A DNA stretch of 64,000 bases, taken from the NCBI RefSeq assembly GCF_030563405.1, contig NZ_CP130749.1, forward strand, positions 1,484,265 through 1,548,264, written 5' to 3'. Shown here piece after piece: positions 52,196 to 61,080 of this stretch. The translations under genes were made by a program, and so were the position numbers. Within the stretch, counting starts at the first letter, position 1, and each line of letters starts with the position of its first letter. A model generated the notes under the pieces. That model saw only the letters and a list, made by a program, of their open reading frames with translations. It did no database searches and was not told the DNA's origin. The stretch comes from Vibrio sp. SNU_ST1 (lineage in GTDB: Bacteria > Pseudomonadota > Gammaproteobacteria > Enterobacterales > Vibrionaceae).

Positions 52196-53261
52196 CGTCT
52201 AATACTCCTCGACGAATCTGGTCCTCTTCAATCGATTCAAACAGCGCCTTGAAGTTTCCTTCGCCAAAGCCTTCATTGCCTTTACGCTGAATGATTTCAA
52301 AGAACACAGGCCCGATTACCGTCTGCGTGAAAATTTGCAGCAAGATGCCGTCTTTGGTCGGCGCGCCATCAATCAGCACACGCAAGTCGCGCAGCAGATC
52401 AGTATCTTCACCGTGGCCTTCCACACGCTCGTCAACTTTCTCATAATAGGTATCTGGGGTTGGCATAAAGTCCATGCCGCGATCACGCAGAGTTTTCACC
52501 GTTTTGTAGATGTCATCCGTAGCGAGTGCGATGTGTTGGATACCCTCGCCGTTGTATTCGCGAATAAACTCTTCAATTTGTGATTTGTCGTCTGAAGACT
52601 CATTGATTGGAATTCGGATTTTACCACACGGTGAGGTCATAGCGCGGCTCACAAGGCCAGTCAGCTTGCCTTCGATGTCGAAGTAACGAATCTCGCGGAA
52701 GTTGCCCAGACGCTCATAGAACCCAGACCATACATCCATATTGCCTTGCTTCACGTTGTGCGTGAGGTGGTCGATTTCATACAAACCAACATTGGCTTCG
52801 GCCATGCGCTGTTCCGCATCGTCATAGAATCGGAAGTCAACATCATAGATACTCTGTTTACCATAACGATCCACAAAATAGAGCAGGCTTTCACCGATGC
52901 CATAAATAGCAGGAATGCTCAGCTCCATCGGCCCTATTTCTGTTTTGTACTCTTCACCGCCGCCCTTAAACGCTTGCTCCATTGCAGCGGTTGCTTCGTT
53001 GACACGAAACGCCATGCCACAGACCGATGGCCCATGCACTTTAGCGAACGCTTCCGCTTGGCTGTGAGGCTGTTCATTGACGATAAAGTTGATGTCACCT
53101 TGTCGATACAGCCAAGCCTCTTTTGAGCGGTGCTTGGCGATCTCAGCAAAACCAAGTGACACAAACAGCGCTTTAAGTTGCTCAATTCCCTTGTGGTCAA
53201 CGGCCGTGTATTCAACAAACTCGAATCCATCCGTGCCAAGCGGGTTGTATGTATCCACCAT
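52188..53261 (-). CDS. hpd: 4-Hydroxyphenylpyruvate dioxygenase
   Basis: This 357-residue enzyme converts 4-hydroxyphenylpyruvate to homogentisate. The iron ligands are recognisable in HLTHNV, HIALATDD and the C-terminal FFEIIQRKG. It is first in the operon hpd-hmgA-fahA-maiA, with GGAGA before the ATG. A strong TyrR box lies at 53389-53406, about 130 bases upstream. Confidence 0.95.
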   Translation of the reverse strand: MVDTYNPLGTDGFEFVEYTAVDHKGIEQLKALFVSLGFAEIAKHRSKEAWLYRQGDINFIVNEQPHSQAEAFAKVHGPSVCGMAFRVNEATAAMEQAFKGGGEEYKTEIGPMELSIPAIYGIGESLLYFVDRYGKQSIYDVDFRFYDDAEQRMAEANVGLYEIDHLTHNVKQGNMDVWSGFYERLGNFREIRYFDIEGKLTGLVSRAMTSPCGKIRIPINESSDDKSQIEEFIREYNGEGIQHIALATDDIYKTVKTLRDRGMDFMPTPDTYYEKVDERVEGHGEDTDLLRDLRVLIDGAPTKDGILLQIFTQTVIGPVFFEIIQRKGNEGFGEGNFKALFESIEEDQIRRGVLDDA

Positions 53262-53388
53262 GAACTTTCTCCTTGTACCTATTGGTGTTGTGTTGTGTGT
53301 TTTTTGTCCTTAATTAAATTTGGCCCACAAGCCGAGATAATGGAATGGGTGTAGGAAAATGGGCAATTTCGATGAAACCCTGTCAATT

Positions 53389-53406
53389 TGTAAAATATTT
53401 GTTACA
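53389..53406. promoter_or_regulatory. TyrR box upstream of hpd operon
   Basis: TGTAAA-ATATTT-GTTACA matches TGTAAA-N6-TTTACA at 11 of 12 positions. Nothing else beyond a terminator is recognised in the 360-base gap 53262-53621. Confidence 0.7.
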
Positions 53407-53553
53407 CACAAACCATCAAGACAAGAAAGTGAGTGCTATCAAGGGATTGAAAGATGGTGGTTTGATTTACAGTAGAGCAAGAGATGTTATTGAATTGTTA
53501 CATGTATCCTTTTGTCAGCAAAGGTAATAAATCGAACATTAGACTGATGATGC

Positions 53554-53579
53554 AAAAAAGCCGCTGTAGTCAGCGGCTT
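53554..53579 (-). terminator. Terminator after HAD phosphatase gene
   Basis: AAGCCGCTG pairs perfectly with CAGCGGCTT around TAGT, and TTTT follows on the minus strand. Confidence 0.9.
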
Positions 53580-53621
53580 GATGAGTTCTAGAGCGAACCT
53601 AATTCGAAGATAAGATTCTGT

Positions 53622-54281
53622 TTAATCCCAGTCGAGGATCGACCAATTCGGTTGATCAGCCAGTGCTTTCAAACGCGGGCATGGGTTTACTAGGTAAGCA
53701 AAATCAGCGTGTTCACACAAAGGTAAGTCGTTAATTGAATCGGTATAAAAGTGAATGTCTGAGTAGTTAGTTTCTTGATTGTCTAACCACTCTTTTAAAC
53801 GGGTGACTTTACCTTCACGGTAGCTTGGCACACCTGATATTTGAGAAGTAAAATGGCCTTGGTTTTCAATCAAATCAATACCGAGTGCATTCTCGATACC
53901 AATCTTGCGACCCACCGCTTCCACCAAGAAAGTCACGCTGGCAGAGATGATCAACATGTCGATATCATCATTCTCAAGCTGCTCAATCAAGGGTTTCGAC
54001 TGCTTGAACTGTCTAGGAAAAATATGCTGTTCAACACACTCTTCCACCAATGCGGTGACTTGCTCTGTTGGCATATCGGCCAAAGGCTGCATGGAAAACG
54101 TGAGGTAATCTTCCATGTTCAGTTTGCCTTCCGAATACAAGCCCATTAAGCGCTTATCTTCTTCAATAAAGTTGGGCGCTGTGGCAATGCCCTTTTCAAC
54201 CAAGAACACATTCCAGAGCATCGCTGCATCAGCATTGATCAGCGTTTCGTCCATATCAAATACATACAAAGGTTTGAACAT
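53622..54281 (-). CDS. HAD-superfamily phosphatase (HAD-IB, SerB-like)
   Basis: This 219-residue hydrolase has the nucleophile motif DMDETL with Asp9 and Asp11, the ISAS motif II (about 115), a lysine motif (GKVTRLKEW) and DSINDLPL as motif IV. The architecture matches the HAD-IB group that includes phosphoserine phosphatase and phosphatidylglycerophosphatase-like enzymes, with a four-helix cap. The substrate is not determinable. It is a single gene with terminator to its left; the 340-base gap to its right contains a tandem repeat and terminator. Confidence 0.88.
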   Translation of the reverse strand: MFKPLYVFDMDETLINADAAMLWNVFLVEKGIATAPNFIEEDKRLMGLYSEGKLNMEDYLTFSMQPLADMPTEQVTALVEECVEQHIFPRQFKQSKPLIEQLENDDIDMLIISASVTFLVEAVGRKIGIENALGIDLIENQGHFTSQISGVPSYREGKVTRLKEWLDNQETNYSDIHFYTDSINDLPLCEHADFAYLVNPCPRLKALADQPNWSILDWD

Positions 54282-54473
54282 CTTAGGCTCTCACAGGTTG
54301 AATTCGTTAAGGTTAAAACTAAACCATAGTTCTAGTTGGCTGAATGCTATAACGGGATTGTGACAGTTAAAGCGTATTTTCGTGGCAGTTGTATTTCACG
54401 GCTATGACAATCACCACATGCTTGTTTTCTTAAATACAACAGCTTATGGATTCAATCAGTATTGATACGCGAC

Positions 54474-54529
54474 GTATTTAACTATATGTATTTAACTAAC
54501 TATGTGTATTTAACTAGATGTATTAGCTA
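54474..54529. repeat. Tandem GTATTTAACTA repeat
   Basis: The 11-mer GTATTTAACTA occurs exactly at 54474, 54488 and 54506, with a degenerate fourth unit at 54520 (spacing 14, 18, 14). It lies in the gap 54282-54621, just downstream of the hybrid-kinase terminator as read on the minus strand. Confidence 0.8.
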
Positions 54530-54545
54530 ACCAAGTACTCATTAG

Positions 54546-54580
54546 CAAAAAAACTCCGACTGATTCTGTCGGAGTTTTTA
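54546..54580. terminator. Terminator after hybrid kinase gene
   Basis: ACTCCGAC pairs with GTCGGAGT around a 7-nt loop, flanked by A and T runs, so it is functional for the minus-strand kinase gene and possibly in both directions. Confidence 0.88.
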
Positions 54581-54621
54581 TTGGGTTGGATAGGCTTTAG
54601 CGAGACATCAGCTAATTGAAC

Positions 54622-57048
54622 CTAAACGATTTTCTGCTCATGTTCCTTGCTCGACTCAGTTCCTTTCGACAAGAAACTGGCAACGATCTCTCTCAGTTTC
54701 CCTTGATTGACGGGTTTTGGTAAAAATTCATCCATACCCACATCGAAGCACAAATGCTTATCTCGTTGCACGACGTTGGCCGTCAGCGCAACGATAGGAA
54801 TGTGTTTAGAGGTTCCTCCTTCGAGCGCTCGGATCTGCTTGGTCGCTTCGAAACCGTCGAGAACTGGCATCTGACAATCCATGAAAATCATCACATAGTC
54901 ATTGGCCTTAAATTTCTCGACACCAATTTCACCGTTCTCGGCAATATCCACCTCAAACCCCAATTTTTTAAGCATCATTTTGGCGACTTGTTGGTTTACT
55001 CGAGAGTCCTCAACGACCAACACTTTGCCACTAAACGAAGCTGTCACCGCCATTGATTTTTGCTCTTCTTTAATTAGAGCTTGTGTATCTGATTGTGCGG
55101 TTTTAACAGAGACAGTTGATGTTGCTTTAATGGGACTTGCAGGGTTAATTAATGGCACAGGTTCATTGTCTTTGAACGCGATCTCACCTCTATTTGGATA
55201 GGTAAAAGTATCCTCCGATCTTGCAAGCACCTCACTGATGGTCCATTTAAGCTGATTATCTTGATAAGGGCGAGCTATGTAGGCAACAAAGCCCACTTGT
55301 TTAGCGCGCACTTCATCTTGTTTTCTTGGGTCAGCAGAGATCATCACTAATTTAGGACAATCTTTACCAAACCTATCCACTAAACTTCTTGCTAACTGAA
55401 ACCCATCAACGGATGGCATGACTTTATCAATCAGCACTAGATCATAAGGCGATGACTTCACCACAGACTCTGAAACAAGCTCTAACGCTTGGGTGGCCGT
55501 TTCACAACACTCGGCGGTAACACCGAATGATTGAAGCTGAGTTGAGGTTATACGCATGTTCAGCTGACTGTCATCAACCAAAAGTACCGAGACTTTATTG
55601 AAATCGATGTTGCTCTCGTCAACGTTCAAGCACGGGTCAAAATCAGCGGTGAAATAGAATGTACTCCCCTGCCCTTGCACACTGGTGAGCTCAAGCTTGC
55701 TGCCCATCAAGGTCACGATCTTATCGCATATCGTGAGACCAAGCCCAGTGCCTCCGTAAATACGGGTGGTGGTGCCGTCCGCTTGTTGAAACTTATCGAA
55801 CACCGATTGTTGCTTATCTTCTGCGATCCCAATACCACTGTCGGTCACCTCAAATTTCACTCTGAGCTTTTGTTCTGGCTCTATGACTTCTTCCAAGCGA
55901 AGTGAGAGCGTGACATGGCCACGCTCGGTAAATTTGATGGCGTTACCTACGAGGTTGTTCAGAACTTGTCTTAGCTGGGTGCCATCGCCAATCACCATGG
56001 TTGGAATCTTAGGGTCAATCGCGAGTTGGAATCTCAACCCTTTTTGCTCAGCTTTAACTCTGAAGGTCGACTCTACATCGGCAGCAATGCCCATCATTTT
56101 CATCGGCTCTTGCTGAAGTTCTAAACGACCCGCTTCAATCTTTGAGTAATCGAGAATGTCATTAATTAAGTCAAGTAGAGTAAGCGAAGAGGTATTGAGC
56201 ATGTCGACATACTCTTTTTGCTCTTTCGGCATATCCATTTCAGAAAGGAGTGATGAAAGCCCGATAATCCCATTCATTGGAGTACGGATCTCATGGCTCA
56301 TGTTGGCAAGAAATTCACTCTTGTTTCGATTAGCAACCTCAGCGGTATCTTTGGCTTTTTCCAATTCTTGGTATTGTTTACGAATACGTTCAATAGACTG
56401 GTTATAACTATTCTCTAGTGTCGAGATCTCATCACTGTAGGTAGAGTCGGTTGGCGTTAAAAAGCGCGGTTTGTTGCTTTCGACCTGCTGTTGATTGATC
56501 TGAGAAGACATAGTCACTAAACGTTTCACCACGAGACGATAAACTATGGTTAAACAAACCAGAGACAGTAAGAAGATTTTAACGGCTTCAAAGGCGAGTA
56601 ATAATAGAACGCGTTCTTCAAAGTCATTAAGGATCATACTTAAGTCAGATTGCACCGTAAGAGTTGCTAAGGAGAAGTCCTTGCCACCCATTTGATGTAC
56701 CATTTCCCAAGACTGAGAATATGACTGGCCTGCGGTCGCTTTACCAAGCTCTAAAATTTTTTCATCAGGGCTTTCAATTAAAAGATAACTAACCGAGGGT
56801 AAACGAGAGATGCCTTCGGCTTGTACAAGCAGTTGTTCTCTGTCTTCAACCCACAAACTGGCAGTTAAGCCAGAAAGATAACCAGCCTTAACTTGCTCGA
56901 TCTGAGAGCTGATAAAAGAAACTCGACTTTGGTACTCCAAATACAGTCCTAGACCTGTCACTATAACTGTGAATAAGGTGCTAATTGCAATGATTGTCCC
57001 AATTAACTGGCGGGATAGTCCAATATAGCGTAGTCCTTTTTTCACCAT
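54622..57048 (-). CDS. Hybrid sensor histidine kinase with two receiver domains
   Basis: This 808-residue protein has membrane segments at about 13-35 and 152-172, enclosing a periplasmic sensor of about 115 residues. A coiled coil leads to His252 (NMSHEIRTPMNG) and an intact ATPase domain. Two receiver domains follow (about 500-615 with LIDKVMPSVDG, and about 685-800 with FMDCQMPVLDG), both with phosphoacceptor Asp. No C-terminal Hpt domain is present, so phosphate must pass to a separate Hpt. It is divergent from a periplasmic binding protein gene (88 bases apart) that may present its ligand. Confidence 0.92.
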   Translation of the reverse strand: MVKKGLRYIGLSRQLIGTIIAISTLFTVIVTGLGLYLEYQSRVSFISSQIEQVKAGYLSGLTASLWVEDREQLLVQAEGISRLPSVSYLLIESPDEKILELGKATAGQSYSQSWEMVHQMGGKDFSLATLTVQSDLSMILNDFEERVLLLLAFEAVKIFLLSLVCLTIVYRLVVKRLVTMSSQINQQQVESNKPRFLTPTDSTYSDEISTLENSYNQSIERIRKQYQELEKAKDTAEVANRNKSEFLANMSHEIRTPMNGIIGLSSLLSEMDMPKEQKEYVDMLNTSSLTLLDLINDILDYSKIEAGRLELQQEPMKMMGIAADVESTFRVKAEQKGLRFQLAIDPKIPTMVIGDGTQLRQVLNNLVGNAIKFTERGHVTLSLRLEEVIEPEQKLRVKFEVTDSGIGIAEDKQQSVFDKFQQADGTTTRIYGGTGLGLTICDKIVTLMGSKLELTSVQGQGSTFYFTADFDPCLNVDESNIDFNKVSVLLVDDSQLNMRITSTQLQSFGVTAECCETATQALELVSESVVKSSPYDLVLIDKVMPSVDGFQLARSLVDRFGKDCPKLVMISADPRKQDEVRAKQVGFVAYIARPYQDNQLKWTISEVLARSEDTFTYPNRGEIAFKDNEPVPLINPASPIKATSTVSVKTAQSDTQALIKEEQKSMAVTASFSGKVLVVEDSRVNQQVAKMMLKKLGFEVDIAENGEIGVEKFKANDYVMIFMDCQMPVLDGFEATKQIRALEGGTSKHIPIVALTANVVQRDKHLCFDVGMDEFLPKPVNQGKLREIVASFLSKGTESSKEHEQKIV

Positions 57049-57136
57049 ACAAAAATTACCATTATTGTTATCCTAGCAAACTACAATTACTCAACTAGTA
57101 TAATAGTAGTCATTCATTAAATAACTAGGGAAGGTT

Positions 57137-57895
57137 ATGAAAAAACATCTTATCGTTGCATCCATAGTCAGTTCATTTTCAACCAGTTATGCTTTTGCAA
57201 GCGAACCTCTTCACTACTACATTATTGCGAGCCAAGCGCAACCTTTTCAGATAGAAACTGATGGGACATCTCACAGAGGAATGGTTTCGGATATCGTTGA
57301 AGCGGTATTTGATGACAGCCAATATGAGATAAACTACCACACCTACCCTTTCAACCGAATGATCGACAAGCTCGATGCGAGAGAGAACCCAAATTGGGTA
57401 ACCTACGGCAGCCCTAGTTGGGGAAACATCCAATCTGTAAACCTGTCCAAAGACCCGATTTACAATGTAAAGCACGTATTACTCAGCAGCGGCAAGAAGC
57501 CATTTGAGTTCAATACTATCGACGATTTAAACGGAAAAGCAGTGGTATTACTGGTGGGGTTTGAGTATCCGAATCTAGAACCTTACATCCAACAAGGCAA
57601 GCTCAACGAGATTCGAGTTAAAGATTACAGCGCAGCTTTTCGTGTATTAAATCGAACCCCAGGTGATACCGTTTTTGTTGAAATGGAATCGAGAATCAAA
57701 TACAACCTAAACGAGCAGAAGTTAAGTATTGATGATTACCAAATGCAAGAGTTTGGCTCTGTGATCAATAACTATCCTATCCATTTAGCGTTTGACCCTG
57801 AAATGGATCCTAAACTCCAAAGCTTCATCGACCAACGTCTCGACCAAATGAAAGACGATGGGCAGCTCCAAGGCATAGTACAGAGCTATCTGTAA
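57137..57895 (+). CDS. Periplasmic solute-binding protein, SBP_bac_3 type
   Basis: This 252-residue protein has a signal peptide (cut near Ala21) and the two-lobe fold of amino-acid-type binding proteins, with the typical SHRGMVSDIVEAVF segment and the ending KLQSFIDQRLDQMKDDGQLQ. No transporter permease or ATPase is near, and it is divergent from the hybrid kinase, so it may be a ligand-presenting partner of that sensor and not a transport component. The ligand is unknown. Confidence 0.85.
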   Translation: MKKHLIVASIVSSFSTSYAFASEPLHYYIIASQAQPFQIETDGTSHRGMVSDIVEAVFDDSQYEINYHTYPFNRMIDKLDARENPNWVTYGSPSWGNIQSVNLSKDPIYNVKHVLLSSGKKPFEFNTIDDLNGKAVVLLVGFEYPNLEPYIQQGKLNEIRVKDYSAAFRVLNRTPGDTVFVEMESRIKYNLNEQKLSIDDYQMQEFGSVINNYPIHLAFDPEMDPKLQSFIDQRLDQMKDDGQLQGIVQSYL

Positions 57896-57914
57896 CACCA
57901 AACTAGACTGATAA

Positions 57915-57953
57915 AGAAAAAGCCGCCCAACTTAAATTGAAGGGCGGCCTTTT
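57915..57953 (+). terminator. Terminator after binding-protein gene
   Basis: GCCGCCC pairs with GGGCGGC, followed by CTTTTA. Confidence 0.8.
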
Positions 57954-58006
57954 AAAGTCATATTTTGAGAGCAACAAACGTGTTATTAGCATCAGGGTCG
58001 ATGTAT

Positions 58007-58492
58007 TTAATGCGAAGCGCTCAAATTTAGCTGCTGATTACGAAGTTGTTGTCGCACAGCCATCAAAATCTTTCCTAAACGGTTCTTGCCAGTTCCATCT
58101 CCCCCATCCCCCCAAAAATGGTCTTTGTGCGAATGCTCTTTGATCACCGAATCTCCGGTATTAGTAAGAAACAACGCAAACTGTGGGTTCTGCCTGAACT
58201 TCTCTGTGACAATGAACTGCATCACTTCAACACGAATGTCATACCAATCTTCCCGAACTTGGTCTTCATAATCACGGCTTAAAGAGAACGCTTCAGCAGG
58301 AGTAGGGGCTTCAAGAATAGTGTTGCGCAGCGCTTGAGAGGTAAATTTCATCGCTTGGTAATAATGTTCACTGGTTGACCAAACTTGATCATCAACCTTG
58401 ATGGGACAAGCAGCAAAATTTGATAGGTATCCGTTTGGATCTTCAGGTTCATAAAACAGCACTTCTTTAGCTTTAGCCACCGAATTAGACAT
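58007..58492 (-). CDS. NADAR / YbiA-like N-glycosidase family protein
   Basis: This 161-residue protein has the NADAR signatures: YLSNF near the start, the TSEHYYQAMKF block (about 40-50) and WGDGGDGTGKNRLGKILM near the end. YbiA-like enzymes remove damaged riboflavin intermediates, and other NADAR proteins reverse ADP-ribosylation of guanine in DNA; which applies is open. AAGGAG 7 bases before the ATG at 58492 excludes the longer frame to 58567. It is a single gene. Confidence 0.88.
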   Translation of the reverse strand: MSNSVAKAKEVLFYEPEDPNGYLSNFAACPIKVDDQVWSTSEHYYQAMKFTSQALRNTILEAPTPAEAFSLSRDYEDQVREDWYDIRVEVMQFIVTEKFRQNPQFALFLTNTGDSVIKEHSHKDHFWGDGGDGTGKNRLGKILMAVRQQLRNQQLNLSASH

Positions 58493-58711
58493 AGCCTTCT
58501 CCTTACCAACAACATCGCATATTTTTGCTTTAACTTTAAAATTAGTGGCGTTGCATATAACTGTCAAACAACTTAGTTAAAGAGTATGCCAAGAGCATGT
58601 TTTTAGTCGTGACCAAGTAATGTAGAGGAAGGACAATGGATTTAAATGGTGAGAGGCAAGGAGCATGGTTTACTTATAAAAAGCACAAATTTCTTATAAA
58701 AAGGCATATAA

Positions 58712-58738
58712 ATCAAAGGGTGGCGGTGCACCACCCTT
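58712..58738 (-). terminator. Weak terminator after small charged gene
   Basis: AAGGGTGG pairs with CCACCCTT around a 7-nt loop, and TTTGATTT follows on the minus strand. Confidence 0.6.
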
Positions 58739-58757
58739 CTAAATGCAATGGGGATTA

Positions 58758-58952
58758 TTAATGAATTAGACCTAACTCCCTCGCTTCTTCCAGACTAAAA
58801 CCGCTTTCTCTAATTTCTCTTAGAGCTTCAATACGACGACGAGCTTCAGCAGACTTCATTTTCTTTTCTGGTTTGAAAGATACTTCTTCTTCAGCATCCC
58901 ACTTATTTGCAATATTTGTCATTTCATCATGGTTGATAGAATTAATGGACAT
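58758..58952 (-). CDS. Small charged protein, unknown function
   Basis: This encodes 64 residues, soluble, with a basic helical stretch KSAEARRRIEALREIRESG (about 33-51) and the ending LEEARELGLIH. I do not recognise a named family with confidence. GGAGG before the ATG is a strong ribosome site, which supports a real gene. It is a single gene with a weak terminator to its left. Confidence 0.7.
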   Translation of the reverse strand: MSINSINHDEMTNIANKWDAEEEVSFKPEKKMKSAEARRRIEALREIRESGFSLEEARELGLIH

Positions 58953-59271
58953 GTTTTCCTCCGAAAAGCACCATGTAATGGACAGGTAATCTGTAGCAAA
59001 TGCTATTTAGCTTGTTAAGCAATTCTGTACTGAAATGTGATGATTCCGACGCTTCACAAAGCTAATTAATAAATGCCTCATTTAAACTTTGCCAAAGCCA
59101 TTTTCTGCCATTACATTTAAAAGATTCCCCATAAGAAATGTGGTTTGATCCACCTCTCATTTTCCTCGTTCTCATTTCCTATTTCCCGCTGAAACTTCAT
59201 GAAATAACCAAAAAATAATTCGAGTCACTTCATTCTTTTTGTGCTCTTCACTTTCACTAAATCCAACACAT

Positions 59272-59290
59272 GTTAATGATAATAGTTATC
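59272..59290. promoter_or_regulatory. Fur box upstream of ABC ATPase operon
   Basis: The 19 bases match the Fur consensus GATAATGATAATCATTATC at 16 positions and lie 24-42 bases before the first gene. A second overlapping half continues to 59300. Iron repression of the operon is the simplest reading. The rest of 58953-59313 shows no gene. Confidence 0.75.
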
Positions 59291-59313
59291 AATATCATAA
59301 CTGAGTGTTTATT

Positions 59314-60138
59314 ATGTCTAGGGAAAATTCAGAGACACCTCTTCTCGAAGTGAAGAATCTATGTGTCGATTACATTACCGATGACGGCGATTTTAATGCC
59401 GTAAAATCCGTAAGCTTTAGCATAGGCCAGGGTGAGATTTTTGGCTTAGCCGGAGAGTCAGGGTGCGGCAAAAGTACCATCGCATTTGCCATCAACCGCC
59501 TACATAAGCCACCGGCTTTCATCTCTGGCGGGCAAATATTATTTGGCGGGCAAGATCTGCTGAGCTTATCGGACAGCCACTTGAACACCTTACGTTGGAG
59601 TGAGATCGCAATGGTGTTCCAGAGCGCGATGAACTCGCTTAACCCTGTACTGACCATTGAAGAACAGTTTGCCGATGTATTGCGCCACCACAAGGGCATG
59701 AACAACGAGCAAGCAAAAGATCGCGCCGAAAAGTTACTCGACCTAGTCAATATCCCTCGCCACCGTCTAACCGAGTACCCGCACCAGTTTAGCGGTGGGA
59801 TGCGTCAACGTTTGGTGATTGCGATAGCTCTCGCGCTCAACCCTAAGTTGATTATCATGGATGAACCGACCACGGCACTGGATGTGGTTGTACAGCGCGA
59901 AATTCTGCAGCAAATACACCAACTCAGAGAAGAGTTTGGTTTCTCAATATTGTTTATCACCCACGACCTCGCACTAATGAGCCAACTGTGCGATCGAATT
60001 GCCATCATGCGTCATGGACAGATAGTTGAAGTCAACCAAGCCCATGAGATTCGCAATAACCCTCAGCACTCCTACACCCAAAAGCTATGGAGTTCCTTCC
60101 CCAATATTCACGAACACGCTCACGCAACTGCGTGCTAG
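59314..60138 (+). CDS. ABC transporter ATPase, DppD/OppD type
   Basis: This 274-residue ATPase of peptide/nickel importers has Walker A GESGCGKST, signature FSGGMRQRLVIAIAL, Walker B KLIIMDEPTTALD and H-loop ITHD. The C-terminal OppD-type extension is short. The ATG at 59314 is chosen over a GTG nine bases earlier. It is followed 9 bases later by the partner ATPase. No permease or binding protein is encoded here, so it must work with membrane components elsewhere, and the Fur box suggests an iron-chelate or metal-linked substrate. Confidence 0.9.
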   Translation: MSRENSETPLLEVKNLCVDYITDDGDFNAVKSVSFSIGQGEIFGLAGESGCGKSTIAFAINRLHKPPAFISGGQILFGGQDLLSLSDSHLNTLRWSEIAMVFQSAMNSLNPVLTIEEQFADVLRHHKGMNNEQAKDRAEKLLDLVNIPRHRLTEYPHQFSGGMRQRLVIAIALALNPKLIIMDEPTTALDVVVQREILQQIHQLREEFGFSILFITHDLALMSQLCDRIAIMRHGQIVEVNQAHEIRNNPQHSYTQKLWSSFPNIHEHAHATAC

Positions 60139-60147
60139 GAGAGCTCC

Positions 60148-61080
60148 ATGTCACAACCTATTTTTCAAGTAAAAAACCTCGTTAAAGAATTCACTGTTGG
60201 TGGTGGATTTGGCAAAGAAGAGATCTTTAGAGCACTGCATGGGGTGAGTTTTGATTTACATGCAGGTAAAACATTGGCACTGGTTGGCGAATCAGGCTGC
60301 GGGAAAAGCACCTGCGCCCGACTGATGACCAAAGTGTATCCGCCAACAGAGGGAGAAATACTGTTCAATGGCAGAGATATTTCTACCTTAAAAAGTCGTA
60401 AAGATATCTTGGATTACCGAAGCCGCGTGCAAATGATATTTCAAGACCCATTTGGCTCACTCAATCCAACCCACACCATTGAACACCACTTAACGCGGCC
60501 CCTTAAGATCCACAAGCAAGTAGCTACGAAACAAGCTCTCACTGAGCGTCTCAAAGAGTTATTAACGCTGGTGGAGTTGCCCATCGAAACTCTCACCAAA
60601 TACCCTCATGAGCTCAGTGGAGGCCAAAGGCAGCGCATAAACTTAGCAAGAGCACTTGCAGTCGGTGCTGAGGTTATCCTTGCCGATGAACCCACCTCGA
60701 TGTTGGATGTTTCAATACGACTAGGTGTTTTGAATCTAATGCAGAGGATGAAGAAAGAGTTAGGGATAGGTTTTTTGTACATTACGCATGATCTCGCAAC
60801 AGCACACTACATCGCAGAGGAGACGGCTGTGATGTACAAGGGACAGATCGTTGAGTGGGGATCAACCCAGTCGATCTTAACCAACCCACAACACCCGTAC
60901 ACTAAGTTATTGATCTCTGCTGTTCCCGATCCTGATCTACCATTTGGCGAACTCGTAAAAAATGAGCCAAACTATTCAATAGACGCAGATCGTATTCGTG
61001 AACAAAGCAGTGAAATACAGCATGAGATCAAGCAAGTTTCAGATAATCACTATGTTAAACAGTGGGATAACGTTGCATGA
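60148..61080 (+). CDS. ABC transporter ATPase, DppF/OppF type
   Basis: This 310-residue partner ATPase has GESGCGKST, the Q-loop QDPFGSLNP, signature LSGGQRQRINLARAL, Walker B VILADEPTSMLD and the C-terminal OppF-like tail (LISAVPDPD). GGAGAG precedes the ATG. It overlaps the next gene by four bases (ATGA). Together with the preceding protein it forms the heterodimeric motor of a peptide-type importer. Confidence 0.9.
   Translation: MSQPIFQVKNLVKEFTVGGGFGKEEIFRALHGVSFDLHAGKTLALVGESGCGKSTCARLMTKVYPPTEGEILFNGRDISTLKSRKDILDYRSRVQMIFQDPFGSLNPTHTIEHHLTRPLKIHKQVATKQALTERLKELLTLVELPIETLTKYPHELSGGQRQRINLARALAVGAEVILADEPTSMLDVSIRLGVLNLMQRMKKELGIGFLYITHDLATAHYIAEETAVMYKGQIVEWGSTQSILTNPQHPYTKLLISAVPDPDLPFGELVKNEPNYSIDADRIREQSSEIQHEIKQVSDNHYVKQWDNVA

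Noticed and set aside
53345..53527. 60-residue plus-strand ORF before hpd
   Set aside because: It covers the TyrR box, has no ribosome site and no recognisable features.
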